DNA from: Trogon surrucura
Lineage: Eukaryota; Chordata; Aves; Trogoniformes; Trogonidae
DNA length: 64,000 bases
Assembly (NCBI GenBank): GCA_020746105.1
Contig: CM036636.1
Coordinates: 1,302,001 to 1,366,000 of the forward strand
Reading direction: 5' to 3'
Within the stretch, counting starts at the first letter, position 1, and every line of letters starts with the position of its first letter. The notes below the pieces were generated by a model that ran no database searches, was not told where the DNA came from, and was given only the letters and a program-made list of their open reading frames with translations. Below, in pieces: positions 1 to 10,740 of the stretch. Made by a program: the position numbers and the translations under genes.

Positions 1-720
1 GAAATTTTTCTTCTTTTTTTAAAAAATACATTTTAGTTTTGTGACAAGAAATCTGCCGGTATCGCGAGTTCCCTTCCTTTCCCCCCTCCTCCTCCTCCTT
101 CCAGGCTGCCAAACGGCAATTTTTAAAATGATAAATATCGATCAACTTTCCAGTAAAGAAAAAAAAAGAACAAATAAATAAATAATTCCCCCTGAAAACC
201 AGGCGGCGATGAAAAAAAATTTCTCGAGCGGGAGGAGGCAGCTCCTGGAAGGCCACGGGCACCGCGAGGTGAGATCCACGGACCCGTTATAACCCCCAGC
301 GTGGTTTTTTTTTCCCCGAACAATAGAAGCTGCCGTTGAAAAGAAACTGATGTAGAGAGAGTTAAAGGATTGCCAAAGGTTGCGGAGCACACACCTCCAG
401 CTGACAGCATCCCCCCCCTCCCTGAGTCGCAGCCTCCGCAGCGGAGACGCGCACAAACCCCCCCCTCGAATCTCGACAGCAAAATTCACTTATTCCCACA
501 ACGGTCGAAAACAGGTTAAACCAGACAGAAACTGGGGCCTTTCGAGTTTCGGTTCCTCTACTTTTAGGAGAGCGCGACGAACTTTCACGAAGGGAACCGC
601 GAAATGTGGTCGCCGCGACCCAAAATTGAACGCGGCGTCCTTATTTGTCACGAAATCCCGGAATTAAACACGGCGATTAAACGTCGTCACGAAAACGTGG
701 GCCCCATCCAAGTGTCCCCC
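1..720. other. CpG-rich unique flank, no gene assigned
   Basis: Non-repetitive sequence. From about 230 to 720 CpG dinucleotides are far denser than in the bulk of the window, for example around 540-700, although the stretch is not very GC-rich. Open frames on both strands here have no recognisable domain and low-complexity ends. It may be a shore or second part of the CpG island at 3275-4475, or untranscribed promoter flank. No TATA-box promoter or confident splice pair was found. Confidence 0.4.
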
Positions 721-2094
721 CCGCCCCCCCGCTCCAAGCACCCCAAGACCCCCGCGTGAGGGTGTGGGTAGAGAAAAAGCAGCATCAAAACATCTCCAGT
801 TGGGGGAAAAAAAATAAATGAATGAAACCTTTAAAAAAAAAAATGAAATTGCAGCTGAACAGTTTCTGTGGGTAGAGTAAGTGAAAGTTCCGGGGCGCAG
901 CTGAAAGAATTCTCGGAGTGTAAGAAGATGGAAAAGCCCCCAAGTTAAAGCTTCCTGGATGAACCCACGGATAAAATATTCGCCGGGTTTAATCCAATTT
1001 AGAGCATTGTGTGTAATTTTGACCCCCATGTGCCGCCCCGCCGGTCTGTCACCCTGAGACTCGCTTCGTTATTCGCTAAAAAAGCCATTCAGGAAGAGGG
1101 TGGGTCCTTTTCGGGGGTGGGTGGGGGAATAAATGCAAAAATAAAAATATGAAGTTGACATTTCAGAGTATTTTCTCCTCCACCCAGGAGTTATCCTGCT
1201 TTGGAAAAATTTTCCATCGCCCCCCCCCCCGCCCTCCCTCCCTCCCTCCCTCCCTCCCCACTTCGACCGACCCAAAATGTGAAACAAATGACGGGGAAGA
1301 GAGTGAAAAACAGCCCCTGAACCCTGAATTCACCACCCACTCCTGGGTAATTCCCAGCAAATACCAAGTTACAGCGAATTAAAAAAAATCAAAAAAAAAC
1401 CACCACCAAAAAACAAAAACTTTTCAGAGGTTTGAGATTCCGATTTTAAAATTCATTCTGGATTGAAATCTAATATTCTTTTGCTGGATTTCGGCGTTTG
1501 CAAGCGGGTGCCCAGCAGCTCCAAGAAACTCGCTTCCGAGTTCAAAATTTAAAAATCCCTTTTTTTTTTTTTTTAAAAAAAAGAAAAAAAAAAAACCTGC
1601 TGCAGCTGTGGAGCCAGCCATCTTGCTATTTTGTCCCCATTTTAGAGAGGAGACTGTGTCAAGGTTGGTAAAACTCAATGTTGACCTGATCTTTCCCTTC
1701 CTCTCCCTCCCCCACTTTTGGGTGGAGAGGCATCTCTCCTATATTGCTTTTTTTTTTTTTTTCCCCCTTGAAACAATGCATGTTTCAGTGCTCTTTTGTT
1801 ATTTATTTTTAAAAAGATCAATACCAAGACCCCAGTATTCAAGGGCAACCCTACAATAATAAACCAGTGTGTGCACAGTCCAGAACTCACAGGCACCCTG
1901 TAACAGCCAAAGAAGAGCAGCATTTTAACAAATACAAATTCCCCCCCCCAAAAGAAAATTATGGGGGAAAAGAAAAATTCAATTCAAACTCTAGGAAGGC
2001 TTTGCAGTGAGAGTCAAAGAGGAAAAGGATGTTGAAATTGTGAAAAATATCATGGCTGAGCCCTTTAAAGGCGCTTCATTTTTGCTGCTTAAAA
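721..2094. other. Homopolymer-rich intergenic or intronic DNA
   Basis: No gene or recognisable transposon. The stretch is marked by many A and T runs, for example 1380-1400, 1560-1595 and 1748-1762. If the minus-strand exon at 3592-3645 is real, this is first-intron sequence of that gene. Confidence 0.5.
1220..1259 (+). repeat. C-run followed by (CCCT)n simple repeat
   Basis: A run of C at about 1220-1230 is followed by tandem CCCT/CCTC units to about 1259. It is a pyrimidine-only tract on the plus strand (purine-only on minus), a composition known to favour triplex or i-motif structures. It also creates the spurious glycine/arginine-rich frames seen on the minus strand here. Confidence 0.9.
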
Positions 2095-2235
2095 AAAAAA
2101 AATCAAAATCACTAAATCTGCAATTATTTTTTCACAATATTGTTAATTATGCATATTCATAATATCATGGCGGACCTTATAATAAACCTGCGTAAATCCT
2201 AGATTTATGTGATCCACAGTATCTGGAGTTGTTAC
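2095..2235. promoter_or_regulatory. Candidate conserved non-coding element (2.1 kb)
   Basis: Unique AT-rich sequence between homopolymer tracts. It contains clustered homeodomain- and octamer-like cores, including AATTATGCATATTCAT at about 2144-2159, with several TAAT/ATTA motifs nearby. It has no repeat signature and no open frame of note. The call is by appearance only; alignment with other birds or a reptile would decide it. Confidence 0.35.
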
Positions 2236-3274
2236 AGTGTGGGTGTTTAAAAAATAAGAAAAGGGGGGAGAAAAAAAAATCAAAACCCTACTATGGAAAT
2301 TTTTTTCTTTACAAAAGAAGTAGGAAATTAAATGCTGGAAACTACGTTTTAATTATGCCAGGGGAAACCGTCAGAAAAGCCAAGAAATTCCAAAAAATAA
2401 AACTGACATCCGACTCTTAATTTTGCTTGTCCTCGTGTTTTCCTGGACTGTGTTTAGAACCTCATTGTTTAAAAGCAGTTTTGCATGAAATCCAAAAATC
2501 ACCGGGAGAAAAAAAAAAAAAAAAAAAAGAAAAAAAGGAAAAAATTTGGGTGTGTCCACAGCAAATGCTCTGATTTTCCTGCAAAACTCATTTCAAATAA
2601 CTTTAAGCACTGCAGCAAAAAAAAAAAAAAAAAGGAAAAAAAAATTAAAGGTTGAGCCCAGCGTGCTGCACAAGTTCAAAATTACAATGAAGTGCAAATC
2701 CTAATTGCTCCGTAACTGCGATTCTCCCACTTTTCCCAAACTCATCACTTGACCCGGGGGTGCCCGGCGCAAACTCCAGCCCCTTCCCCAGCCCCAGCGC
2801 TCTGCTGCGCCCCTCTCCTCCGGGAAAAACGGGGGTGCGAGGGGGAAGGAGGGGGGAGAAACCTGAATTCATTCAAATTCCAGCTTAATTTTCATTTACG
2901 TGTTCGCTGGGCTTTTGCCTCTAAAAAAAAAAAAAAAAAGGATATAAAAAAAATACGAAATTTCCAGCGGGTGCATCGCGACCCGCCCCAACTTTTTCGG
3001 AAAAAATAAATAAATAAAATAAGAAATAGCAGAATATTTCCTCTTTTTTTTTTTTTTTCAATTTTAATTTCTTTTTTTTTTTTTTATTTACGAAATAGTC
3101 TCCTCTAGGTGGCGTCGTTTTAATGGAAAAAAAAAAAAAAGCAAAAAAAAAAGCTAAAGCCTACCGTTCGGGAGGAAAAATTAAGAGAAGGAAAAAAGAA
3201 ATTGAAGGAAAAAAAAAAGAAAAGAAAGAAAAGAAAGGGAGGAAAGAAAAAAAAAATTAAAACAAAAGGAGCCG
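2236..3274. other. A/T homopolymer-rich flank of the CpG island
   Basis: Dense A runs (2509-2528, 2617-2643, 2923-2939) lead up to the island. There are T runs at 3044-3058 and 3072-3085, then A runs at 3127-3140 and 3143-3152, followed by purine-rich A/G sequence to about 3260. The T and A tracts are mutually complementary and could fold or form a rigid, nucleosome-poor boundary. No gene is supported. Confidence 0.6.
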
Positions 3275-4475
3275 GGTGGGGAGCGGGGAGCGGGGCCGGG
3301 CCGGGGCAGGCGGGCGGGCCGGGCTGCGGGCTCCGGGCCGGGCCGGGCCGGCTCTGCCGCGGCCGCCGACATGGCTGCTGCTGCCGCCGGGCTCCGCTTT
3401 GTTCCGCGGCCCGGTGCGGGGCCGGTGCGGGCCGGGGGGGAGCCGTGCCCCGGCGGCGCCCCCCGCGCACTGCGCCAAAGCGCCGCCGGCGGGGCTCCGC
3501 GACGGGGCGGCTGCGGCTGCCGCCCTCCCTCCCTTCCTCCCCGCTCCCTCCGCCTCCCCCCGGGGGACACGCCGCCCGGCCGCCGCGTTACCTGCGCTCC
3601 CGTCGCCGCCGCCGCCGCCGGAGCGGAGCCGTCCGGCTGGTTCATGAGGCTGGGGCGGGAGGCAGGCGAGCCCCGCGCCGCCGGGGCCTGCGATCCGCCG
3701 CTCACAATGCCGCCGCCGCCGCTGCCTCCTTTCCGCCCTCCCAGGAGCGGCGAGTGGGGGCGATGCCCCCGCTGCGCGGGTGGGCGGCTCGCCGGGCTGC
3801 TGCAGCCCCCCTTCCCCCCGGGGGCATGGGCCGGGGCGGCCGCCGCGGGCACGGGCGCTGCCGCTAGCGGCGCGGCGCGCAGGGCTGGGCGGGCGCCTCC
3901 CGCTGCCGAGCCCGCGCCGCCGCCGCCGCCGCCGCCGCCGCCATCACGAGCCGCTCTGGGGGCAGCTCCAGCCGCAGCGCGCTCGCAGCCAGCGGCGGCG
4001 GGAGAAAGGGGCTGAGTCTGGCCCAGCGCGGCAGCCGCGCCGCCGGCCGGCCCCGCCGCTGCCCTCCGCCCCCGCGCGGCCCCGGCCCCGGCCCGGCCCC
4101 GCGCCGGGCACCGCGGCCGCCCCAGCCCGGCCACCGCCACCACCGCCGCCGCCGCCGCCCGGCGGGCGCGGGGCCGCTCCGCGCCGTTGGGGCCGACGCC
4201 GCGGCGCCCCCCGTGGGGTGGCCCGACGCCGAGGGCTTGGGGGAGAATCCCTCCGCCGCGGGTGCGGACCCCGGCCCGCAGGATGTGTGTGTGTGTCCCC
4301 CCCAGCCCCGAGAAGGCCGGGAGAAGCGGCGGGGTCGGGCCGCCCCCCTCGCCAAGGTTCGGCCCCGCGGGCGTCGAGGCCACCTCGGGCCGGGGCAGGG
4401 CATGAAAGCCCCGGCGGGCCGCAGCTGCGTGAGGGGCCGGGGTCCCCGCACCCCCGGGACACCCCCGGGAGGGGA
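3275..4475. promoter_or_regulatory. CpG island, probable promoter
   Basis: About 1.2 kb of extremely GC-rich sequence, dense in CpG, with GC-box-like GGGCGG/CCGCCC motifs and GCC trinucleotide tracts at 3913-3943 and about 4132-4159. It starts and stops abruptly against AT-rich DNA. In vertebrates such islands mark promoters of housekeeping or developmental genes. Long open frames occur in most frames on both strands because GC-rich DNA has few stop codons, so they are not evidence of coding. The only coding feature I consider plausible is the minus-strand exon ending at 3592. Divergent transcription is possible. Confidence 0.85.
3592..3790 (-). CDS. Candidate first exon of an unidentified minus-strand gene
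   Basis: Reading leftward, an ATG at 3645-3643 opens the 18-codon frame MNQPDGSAPAAAAATGAQ. It runs straight into a consensus splice donor: CAG at the exon end and GTAA from base 3591. This gives a phase-0 exon. The frame stays open upstream, so the true start could differ, and the ATG context is weak (C at -3). The 5' end given here is nominal, since no TSS can be read. The short alanine-rich N-terminus before a first intron is typical of transcription-regulator genes with CpG-island promoters, but I do not recognise the protein. The next exon would lie further left, probably outside the window. RNA-seq or CAGE would settle it. Confidence 0.4.
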
Positions 4476-4534
4476 CGGTCGCACCTCGGGGTCAGAAGAC
4501 GAAGGGCCCTGGGGCGAAGCCAGGGTGTGAGGGG

Positions 4535-4772
4535 ATGGGGAGAAGGGCCTGGCGTCACCCCTTCTCCTGCCGCCCATCCTCTCAGCCCCCAAGCTCCCAA
4601 ATGTGGGTCCCCGCCCCACGTTTGAGAGGTGTTCGGCCAAAACGGGGCGAAGTCTTTCCCCATCCTCGCCTGAAACTCCTCCACACATCCCTCCACACGT
4701 CGTCTCCCACACGGCGCCTGGTGCTGCCCGACAAACTTCGCTGTTTTCCTCCAAAAAGGAAAAAAAGAAGCG
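4535..4772 (+). ncRNA. Possible first exon of a divergent plus-strand transcript
   Basis: At the right edge of the CpG island, the sequence AAGCG followed by GTGAGT gives a near-consensus splice donor with exon end at 4772. The island could fire a transcript in this direction. The frame upstream of the donor has no recognisable domain, so a non-coding exon is as likely as a coding one. The 5' boundary is arbitrary. Low confidence: one good donor motif in isolation occurs by chance. Confidence 0.2.
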
Positions 4773-5534
4773 GTGAGTTTCTTCGCCTGGAAAACGTGCG
4801 GCGTTAACCATAAACATAATTACATCTCGTGCATACCTGGTGTTTTTCTCCCGTCTGAAGCGCCGCCAAAAATAATTATTAACAGTATTAATAAAATAAT
4901 CTGAAGTCGTGGATTTCCCTGCCCCGGCCCATGAAACCCTCGCTCCCAAGAGCTCCACAAAGCTCAAAATTTGTGGCTAGTCAAATGCTGATTCTGTTCT
5001 TGGTGCCCAGACTAAAGATAGCTTCAAAGATATTGCAAAACAGAAATTTATTTTTCTTAATATCTTTCATGCAGATTTCATTCCGAAACGCTGTACAGTC
5101 AGATAATGTAATTACAGAGCTAAATAAAAACAAAGGGGCAGGGGAATTGGTGGAGACATTGGGCAAGGGAAGATGTTTTCCGAATGAGCTTAGAAGGCGT
5201 GTGGGAAGTCAAGAGGCAAAAACCACTCACGAGGCTCTTTCACCCCCCCGGTGTCAGCATGAAGAAGCGAAGGAATCCCCCGTGGGCCAGAGTAAAGCAA
5301 AATAGGGTTTTTTTAACAAATAATATAGTTTAAGGAAGGTTTGGGGAAAAAATGCTGGTTTTGATGTGGAGTTTGTGGGATGAGAGGGCGCCTAGAGATG
5401 TCCTCAACTGCCTTCGGGAAACCTGCTCGATGCCCTTGTTCCCGAAGTCAAAGCCCAGAGAGAAGCGCTCTCCGCCCCTCCATGTACCCTGGTGTCTGAG
5501 GGCCCGTTTCAGGCGGTCCCTGCACCCTTTTAAG
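4773..5534. other. Unique sequence, no gene assigned
   Basis: AT-rich around 4810-4900 with TAATTATTAA-type motifs, then mixed composition. The open frame at 4931-5305 on the plus strand has no domain and no splice context. Nothing else is recognisable. Confidence 0.5.
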
Positions 5535-5645
5535 TGTCTTCAGCTATGGAGAATCCATCACGACTTGGCCAAACGTTCGTCATCTCTCCTGCTGAAAGAC
5601 AAAACCGTGACTCCCTTCCAGCCTAACCCTGTTTTGCTCCCATTC
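5535..5645 (-). mobile_element. Possible ancient CR1/L3-like 3' fragment
   Basis: The motif GGAGAATCCATCACGACTTGG and the following 80 bases resemble, in reverse orientation, the 3' region of ancient CR1/L3-type LINEs (compare the clearer copy at 30440). Divergence is high and the boundaries are vague. Confidence 0.35.
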
Positions 5646-6349
5646 GGTACATCTGCATAGCACAGAAGAACCTCCTGCCATCCCACGTCTGTGAGCCGTG
5701 CCGGTAAATCATTCCTCTGCCGTCTTTTGAGGTCTTTCTTCCTGCTGGAAGGGCAGTATTTGAGCTCTCCGAGGTTCCTCAGCGCAAATCATCTCCCATT
5801 TGTTCTGATCACGGATGCGGGAATCAAACAGCAACCAGGGAACTGCCAGAGATGCCAACCAAGTAATCTTTTTCATATTTATTTTTAAATGGCCTTGCAG
5901 TCTGCTTTGGCTGTCCACCTAACGCAGCCATCGCTCTGGGTGGTGGGGTTGAGACTCCACAGGAGATATTTGCCAGCTCTAGGTCATGTCTTGAAGTTTG
6001 AAGCCTTCCTCGTGAGGGATTTGGCTGCTGGTTGGTCTTGGCTTTGTGAAACCGACCTTCTAAAACTAGCCTTGAGTTCCTGCTGCTGAATTCAATGGAT
6101 GTCAAGCTGTTCGCACATAACAAATGTCACCAAGTGGTGATCCCTTCTGCCTGAGGAACAGCCCGTTCTCCTCTGTCGGCGTGAGGTCTGATGCAGAACT
6201 TCTGCATGTCAAGAAACTTTGAGTTAGGAAATTTCTATTGACTAGGTCTAAGGAAGTCCAAGGATGCTTTAATCCTGGCAGGATAAGCTAGATGTTGTGT
6301 CACTCGAACTGAAGTCCCTCATAATGAGGTCACCTTTTCTCTGGTATTA
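5646..6349. other. Unique sequence, no gene assigned
   Basis: Mixed-composition DNA. Short open frames on both strands show no domain. Part of it (to about 5760) could be a further decayed piece of the preceding ancient LINE, but I cannot support that base by base. Confidence 0.4.
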
Positions 6350-6437
6350 TGGAATCACAGAATCACGGAATTGTTGAGGCCGGAAAAGACCTCTGAGATC
6401 ATCAAGTGCAACCTCTGAGATCATCAAGTCCAGCCAG
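6350..6437 (-). mobile_element. CR1 LINE 3' end, 5'-truncated, with internal tandem duplication
   Basis: Reversed CR1 tail: octamer-type AATCACAGAATCACGGAAT, then the usual GGAAAAGACCTCTGAGATCATC segment. A 22-bp block (6389-6410) is duplicated immediately as 6411-6432 with one mismatch, so the 'ACCTCTGAGATCATCAAGT' segment occurs twice. Only the last 70 bp or so of the element are present. Confidence 0.85.
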
Positions 6438-8774
6438 AGACAGAATTTTGGCCATGCCTCCCTGCCACTCCCATAGCATTTGGTGGGCTCTTCTGTTCTG
6501 ACTGGTACCAAGTTTTTGTTTTTTTCTCTCAAAACCTCCCCAGGGTCAGGAAACCAGAGCTTGAAAACCCACGTTCTTATTTTTCAATGCCCTCAGACCT
6601 TCGTTGGGTGACAACTACTGACGGCCCATTCCAGCCGGGAGCTCTCCCCACCACATTCCAAAAACAACTTTCCAATAAAGATCAATCTCTTTTCTTATTC
6701 CGGTTCCTGTCATCTATGCACAGTGGGCACAGCGATGCTCACACCTCCCCAGGATTCCCAGCCTGGAAACCTGGAATTCCTCCTGGGACCTCGGCGTTTG
6801 CACAGCACCGGGACTTGTCAGGGGTAGCTTGATGACCTCTCTCTGCTTTCCAACTGCAGAATGGGGCAGCAGCAACGTCACCGTGGGCTGGGAATGCCAT
6901 CCTGGTAGGAACCAGGAGCAGGTTCCTGGTAGGAACCCACCTCCCATGTGCTGGAGGAGGTCAGGTCCCAGCTGCAATAAACTGACGTGGTAATATGAAA
7001 AAAGATAATTGTAATGCACATGCGCAGGAGGGCTGTTTTTCCAAGCTCTATAACCTTTTGGTGTGCTGTGCTTGCGTGGATTTTTAAGGCAGGCAGCACC
7101 AGCAGTTTCTATTCTGCACGAGCATCTCAGCCCACGCAGCACCTATCGTGGGGTGACGGAGCACCCCGGGAGTTCGCGTGCTGCGGTGTAGACTTCTGCT
7201 TGAGCTGCTGTGTTGAGGTAACAGGAGAAGGCTGTTGGGTGAACGAGTCGGGGGGGATGCCCCTGGAAAGGGTGTTACAACGCACAAATAACTCCATTTC
7301 GCAAAAGCGCAGCCGAGGATGAAGTTATGACACGCTGGAGATGACGAGGATTCTGCGTCAGGCACTTGAGCTGATTCCAGCGAGGAGCCTCTTCACGGGG
7401 GACGTGCTCAACAGTCTGGAGGAGGGAATTATTGACAGCAGTCTGCTCAGGGAAATCTAGAGCTCATGATCCCATTAATCCCACCACAGCGCTCGCTCAT
7501 CTGCATCGAAGCTTGTCCTGATGGGACGCAGGGATCCCTCTGGTTTGGTGCCGACTCTGAAGTCTGAACTCCGTGTCCAAACCACTGAAAGCCGAGCCCC
7601 GTGCCAGGGTGAAAGGCTGAATGCTTCTTGTGCACTGCCACAAATAAGGCAGAGTCGGCAAACCGCAATCAGGAAATGGCAAAAGGGCTATTTATAATCA
7701 CCGCTATCTGCAAAGATATTTGTGAGAGCAAAAAAAAAAATTTAAAAAAAAATTCCCTTCACTCTTCCTGACCCCAGCACCGTCTGTTTGCTTCACTCTG
7801 AGACATTAAAGCTCATCAGAAATGTTTGCCAACGGTTATATAAAAGGAAGTGATGGGTCGTATTTGTCCTTGTCAGCACTGAACTGCTCCTTCCTCTTCT
7901 TGCTGTGATTGCTTTCGTCCCCTCATTTGCCGGGACTGTGTCTGCCCTGTCAGTGCCTACAGGTCCCTCTGAGGGACCTACAGTCATCCTACATCCAACC
8001 CAAAGCAGTGCTCTCTTCAACGAGCTGCTGCAGATATCGCACCGAATGACCAAATGTGTGGAGCAGGAGCCCCCAAACCACACAGTTTTAAGTACAGTAC
8101 TTTTCCTTGTGGGATAATTAACAAGTTCTTCATTTGCATCCAAGCCTCTTCAGAAATCGCGGTGGCTGAGTCGTTAGGATCAGCTCTGGGGGATGAGGAT
8201 AAACCCCTGTTCTGAGAAATTCGGGTGAAAGATGTAGTCTCAGACCACGGAGCCGCCGGCGAGATTTGGGACGCACGCGATGCTTTGCTCCTCCTGTTCT
8301 GAGTGGTTTCGTGAAGCGGCCAGAGCTGAGCACATCTCAGGACGTGGCTGGATTTCAGGAGCAAACGCAAGGGTGTGGGAGCATTTATAAGCATGTGGGC
8401 GCATATTTCACTTATATAAAAAGAAGAAACCTTTGGTTTTAAAAGCGTAAGATTGTGTAAACACAACACTCTCGAGAGCAAACTGCAAAGCAATAAAATC
8501 CCAAGCCGTGGGGCACCCCTTGCCCACGCTTTAATGACCATCCAGCACATTTCTGCTGACGCTGAGAGGTTTATTGCTGCAACAAAGAGCTTCCTTCTGC
8601 CTCGGACAAATAAAGCAACGGCTGCCGCCCGATGTGGGAATGCACCCTGCCTTTACTCAGAGGTGCAAGGCAGCAGATCCCCACTTTTGGGTCCAACCAG
8701 GTGGGCTGTCAGCCCAATGTTCTTGGCCGCCTGCCTTAATGGGAGGAGGATGCTTGGAGCCTGAGTGCCCTCCC
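6438..8774. other. Unique sequence, no gene assigned
   Basis: About 2.3 kb with no recognised repeat or gene. The longest frames (for example minus 8017-8550, 177 codons) lack domains, splice signals or codon bias and are about what chance gives in a 64-kb window. An A-run lies at 7731-7750. Confidence 0.5.
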
Positions 8775-9270
8775 AGGCAAGTTCTGGAGCCCCTACTACA
8801 AGAAGGACATGGACGTGCTGGAGAAGGGCCACGAGGATGCTCAGGGGGCTGGAGCACCTCTCCTATGGAGACAGACTGAGAGAACTGGGGCTGTTCAGTC
8901 TGCAGAGAAGAAGGCTCCGAGGAGACCTTATTGTGGCCTCCCAGTATCTCAAGGGGGCTACAAGAAAGCTGGGGAGGGGCTTGTTAGGATGTCGGGTGGT
9001 GACAGGACTAGAGGGAATGGATTGAAGCCAGAGATGGGTCGGTTCAGATGGGACATGAGGAAGAAGTTCTTCCCCATGAGGGTGGGGAGACCCTGGCACA
9101 GGTTGCCCAGAGAGAGGGTGGCAGCCCCATCCCTGTGAGTTTTTAAGGCCAGACTGGATGGGGCTCTGGGCAGCCTGATCCAGTGGGGGATGTCCCTGCC
9201 CATGGCAGGGGATTGGAACGGGATAATCTTTGAGGTCCCTCCCAACCCTGACAATTCTGTGATTCTGTGA
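8775..9270 (+). mobile_element. CR1 LINE 3' fragment (end of ORF2 and 3' UTR)
   Basis: Opens in the C-terminal part of the reverse transcriptase ORF (frame reads SRL/RELGLFSLQ-type CR1 signature, 8865-8900). It continues through the CR1 3' UTR and ends with ATTCTGTGATTCTGTGA. It belongs to the same subfamily as the copy at 62659-63403: the two are nearly identical over most of their shared length. It is heavily 5'-truncated, and the ORF is broken by frameshifts. Confidence 0.95.
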
Positions 9271-9655
9271 ATCAGCCGAGAGCCCTGAGAGCCCTTGGGC
9301 ACGAGGGCTGTGAGCAGAGCTTGGGCAGCTCTGCCTCGTGTGAGAGAGGGACGTAGGGCTGGAGGAGAACGTTGCCTGCCTGGAGTCCCCGGTGCAGTCC
9401 TGCCTGGCTGATAACCCCAGGACATGGTCGGGGCTGCGTGCTTGGGGTACAGCTCGGGATGTGCGTCGTGCCAGGGATTGTATTTGGCAGCAAGAAGGTA
9501 CCCAAGAAAATTGAGACGCGGAAGCAAAGAACCTTAATAAATGGGATTTAAATAATAGATTTAGCTGCAAATCCCCAGAAGACGGATTTTTTTATCCACA
9601 CATCAGGTGCTGTAAGCTTAGAAAAAGATAACAAAACGTTCTTTAGACAGAAAAG
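9271..9655. other. Unique sequence, no gene assigned
   Basis: Mixed composition, with no repeat or gene signature. It grades into an AT-rich candidate conserved block at 9656. Confidence 0.45.
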
Positions 9656-10080
9656 GTTGAGTTTCTGCTTTAATTGAAAAATCGTATGTGGTATTGATAT
9701 TCCTAGAGAGATGTTATGTTAAGAAGGAGTTTATACTGAGAGATGTATCATCACTATTTTGGGGTAAATTAGATTAAAGCGATTTGCAGTTATCCCATGC
9801 TAAGTAGTATAAATGGAAGAAATTGAAAGTTAAAGTTGTACTTAAAGGACGTGCACGCAGTTCACTGAGGAAATCCCAACTCTGCTCCGCCATAACACAC
9901 AGCCATCGCCTGAATATTAGAGAGGAATTGTAGCTTTCTGGGCTCATAATCAGATTCATCTGTCTCTTTACAGTGTCATGGCAGAGCAGAATTAAGAGTA
10001 TTTGCATGCCTTAAACTGAGTCTTTCTGCTTTAATTGTGTAATTATGGAAATCACTGTTTAGGGATCCGTAGTTATGGCT
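9656..10080. promoter_or_regulatory. Candidate conserved non-coding element (9.7-10.1 kb)
   Basis: AT-rich unique DNA with many homeodomain cores (TAATTG, ATTA) and an octamer-like ATTTGCATGC at about 10000-10010. The 15-mer TTTCTGCTTTAATTG occurs exactly at 9662-9676 and again at 10023-10037, bracketing the block. It has no transposon features. This is the appearance of a developmental enhancer. The call rests on composition and motifs, not alignment. Confidence 0.4.
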
Positions 10081-10740
10081 ATGTTGAATTTTGCACTTCA
10101 GGCAGGCGCGCAATCTCTTTGTTAAGAATCTCAGCATCTACTTTTTGAATATCGAATACGTGTCCTGGGTATGTATTTGCAAAATCATTAATTAACTTAT
10201 CAGTTAAAACTCATTAAAAATTGGTCCTTTAACAAATCTAATACATTGTGTCAGACCTGTCTGTTTCTTCCTGAAGATCCTATTAACAGACTAATACAGA
10301 CCCTGCAACCCTTCCTGTGTAATTAATACTCATATATAAATTTCACTCAGAGAATTTGTTCTATGGCGAGTGGTCTTTTACGAGATTATACCTTGTAACT
10401 GAAAGTTTATTAAGCGAGGTTGGTCTGCGAGGTTTCCCGTAGGGATTTGCCTCCCTTCTTGATGGCAGGGACACAACTGGAAGCCCAGCCAGTGTTTGCT
10501 GGGTGCTCGTTCTGTCTGGAGTGAAGCTTGAAGGAGCTGCGAGCTCTGGAGGTCTGTGGCCACTCTGGAGCAACCCAAAGCAGCCAGACACGTGGGAGAG
10601 CCGGGCGATAAGCGTCGCTTTGAATAATGACCATAAGCCATCTTTCAAAGTGGTTGAAACACCTCTTCAGTACGTTGCGTGTGGGCCCTGGGATGGGAGG
10701 CTGAAGCAGTGAAACATTTCCTCGCTATTTTTTACAAATA
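10081..10740. other. Unique sequence, no gene assigned
   Basis: AT-rich first half (10100-10340) that could extend the preceding conserved block, then ordinary sequence. Overlapping minus-strand frames at 10361-10648 have no domain. Confidence 0.4.

Noticed and set aside
3371-4015. Plus-strand frame starting MAAAAAGLRF in the CpG island
   Set aside because: A GCC-repeat-driven frame with no conserved domain and no good donor at its end. Same low-complexity artefact.
3181-4383. 400-codon minus-strand frame and other long frames across the CpG island
   Set aside because: GC-rich DNA lacks stop codons. Composition is Ala/Gly/Pro/Arg-rich in every frame on both strands, and the frame runs through the splice donor at 3591. 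Only the short stretch before that donor is plausible as coding.
8863-9570. 235-codon minus-strand frame
   Set aside because: Antisense of the CR1 copy at 8775-9270 plus flank. CR1 antisense frames are often long, and no independent domain was seen.
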